A DNA stretch of 33,410 bases, from the NCBI RefSeq assembly GCF_945957465.1, contig NZ_CAMFLC010000039.1, forward strand, positions 1 through 33,410, in the 5' to 3' direction. The translations under genes and the position numbers were made by a program. Of this stretch, positions 33,366 to 33,410 are shown one piece after another. Under the pieces are notes generated by a model. That model had not been told where the DNA came from. It was given only the letters and a program-made list of their open reading frames with translations, and did no database searches. The stretch's first letter is position 1; each line of letters opens with the position of its first letter. Source of the stretch: an uncultured Leifsonia sp. (GTDB lineage: Bacteria; Actinomycetota; Actinomycetes; Actinomycetales; Microbacteriaceae).

Positions 33366-33410
33366 TCTGTAAACGCACCTACCTCTCACACGAGTAGGAA
33401 GGTGGGCCGA

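Overview
High-GC actinobacterial DNA (about 70% G+C by eye). The Der GTPase end, the chromosomal gene style and the DUF6112, SCO6880-type and DUF2637 transfer genes point to Microbacteriaceae or a close relative; this is an inference from gene content.

Layout. Positions 1-4855 are chromosomal: the 3' end of der, then a translationally coupled pair made of a cellulose-synthase-like membrane glycosyltransferase and a membrane-anchored GH18/CBM5-12 protein. At 5055-5209 lie a broken tRNA-Pro(GGG), reading only to the anticodon arm, and an intact tRNA-Pro(GGG) 34 bases after the break. This looks like the left junction of an integrated element. Next come repeat clusters resembling integrase arm sites with DnaA-box-like words, and an ArsR regulator/VOC protein cargo pair (5532-6206).

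From 6280 to 25113 nearly everything is on the minus strand, one tightly packed conjugation operon running from ArdC (25113) down to the tyrosine integrase (6280). It contains an ArdC anti-restriction protein, a Prim-Pol replication protein, a DUF2637-HTH membrane protein, small element proteins, ParB, a VirB8-like protein, a three-domain peptidoglycan hydrolase, two DUF6112 membrane proteins, a VirB6/TrbL protein, a SCO6880-type protein plus a separate VirB4-type ATPase, a VirD4/TraG coupling protein, a DUF4913 protein, an excisionase and the integrase. A regulator/NTF2-like cargo pair interrupts the operon at 10743-11609. Together these make a Gram-positive type IV secretion ICE that appears able to replicate and partition.

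From 25337 to 29377 is an antibiotic-resistance cassette: ABC-F ribosome-protection-type protein, then MFS efflux protein, then AraC regulator. It is preceded by a six-codon leader peptide. Next is a C5-cytosine methyltransferase gene that carries a second, well-initiated reading frame inside it. Last, on the plus strand, is a MobF relaxase-helicase that stops abruptly inside a conserved helicase motif 52 bases before the window ends. The right end of the element is outside the window.

Most notable: the dual-frame coding in the methyltransferase, the MsrD-like leader peptide, the split tRNA-Pro with an element-borne replacement, a recurring 18-base motif in the 5' regions of the transfer operon, and the truncated relaxase.
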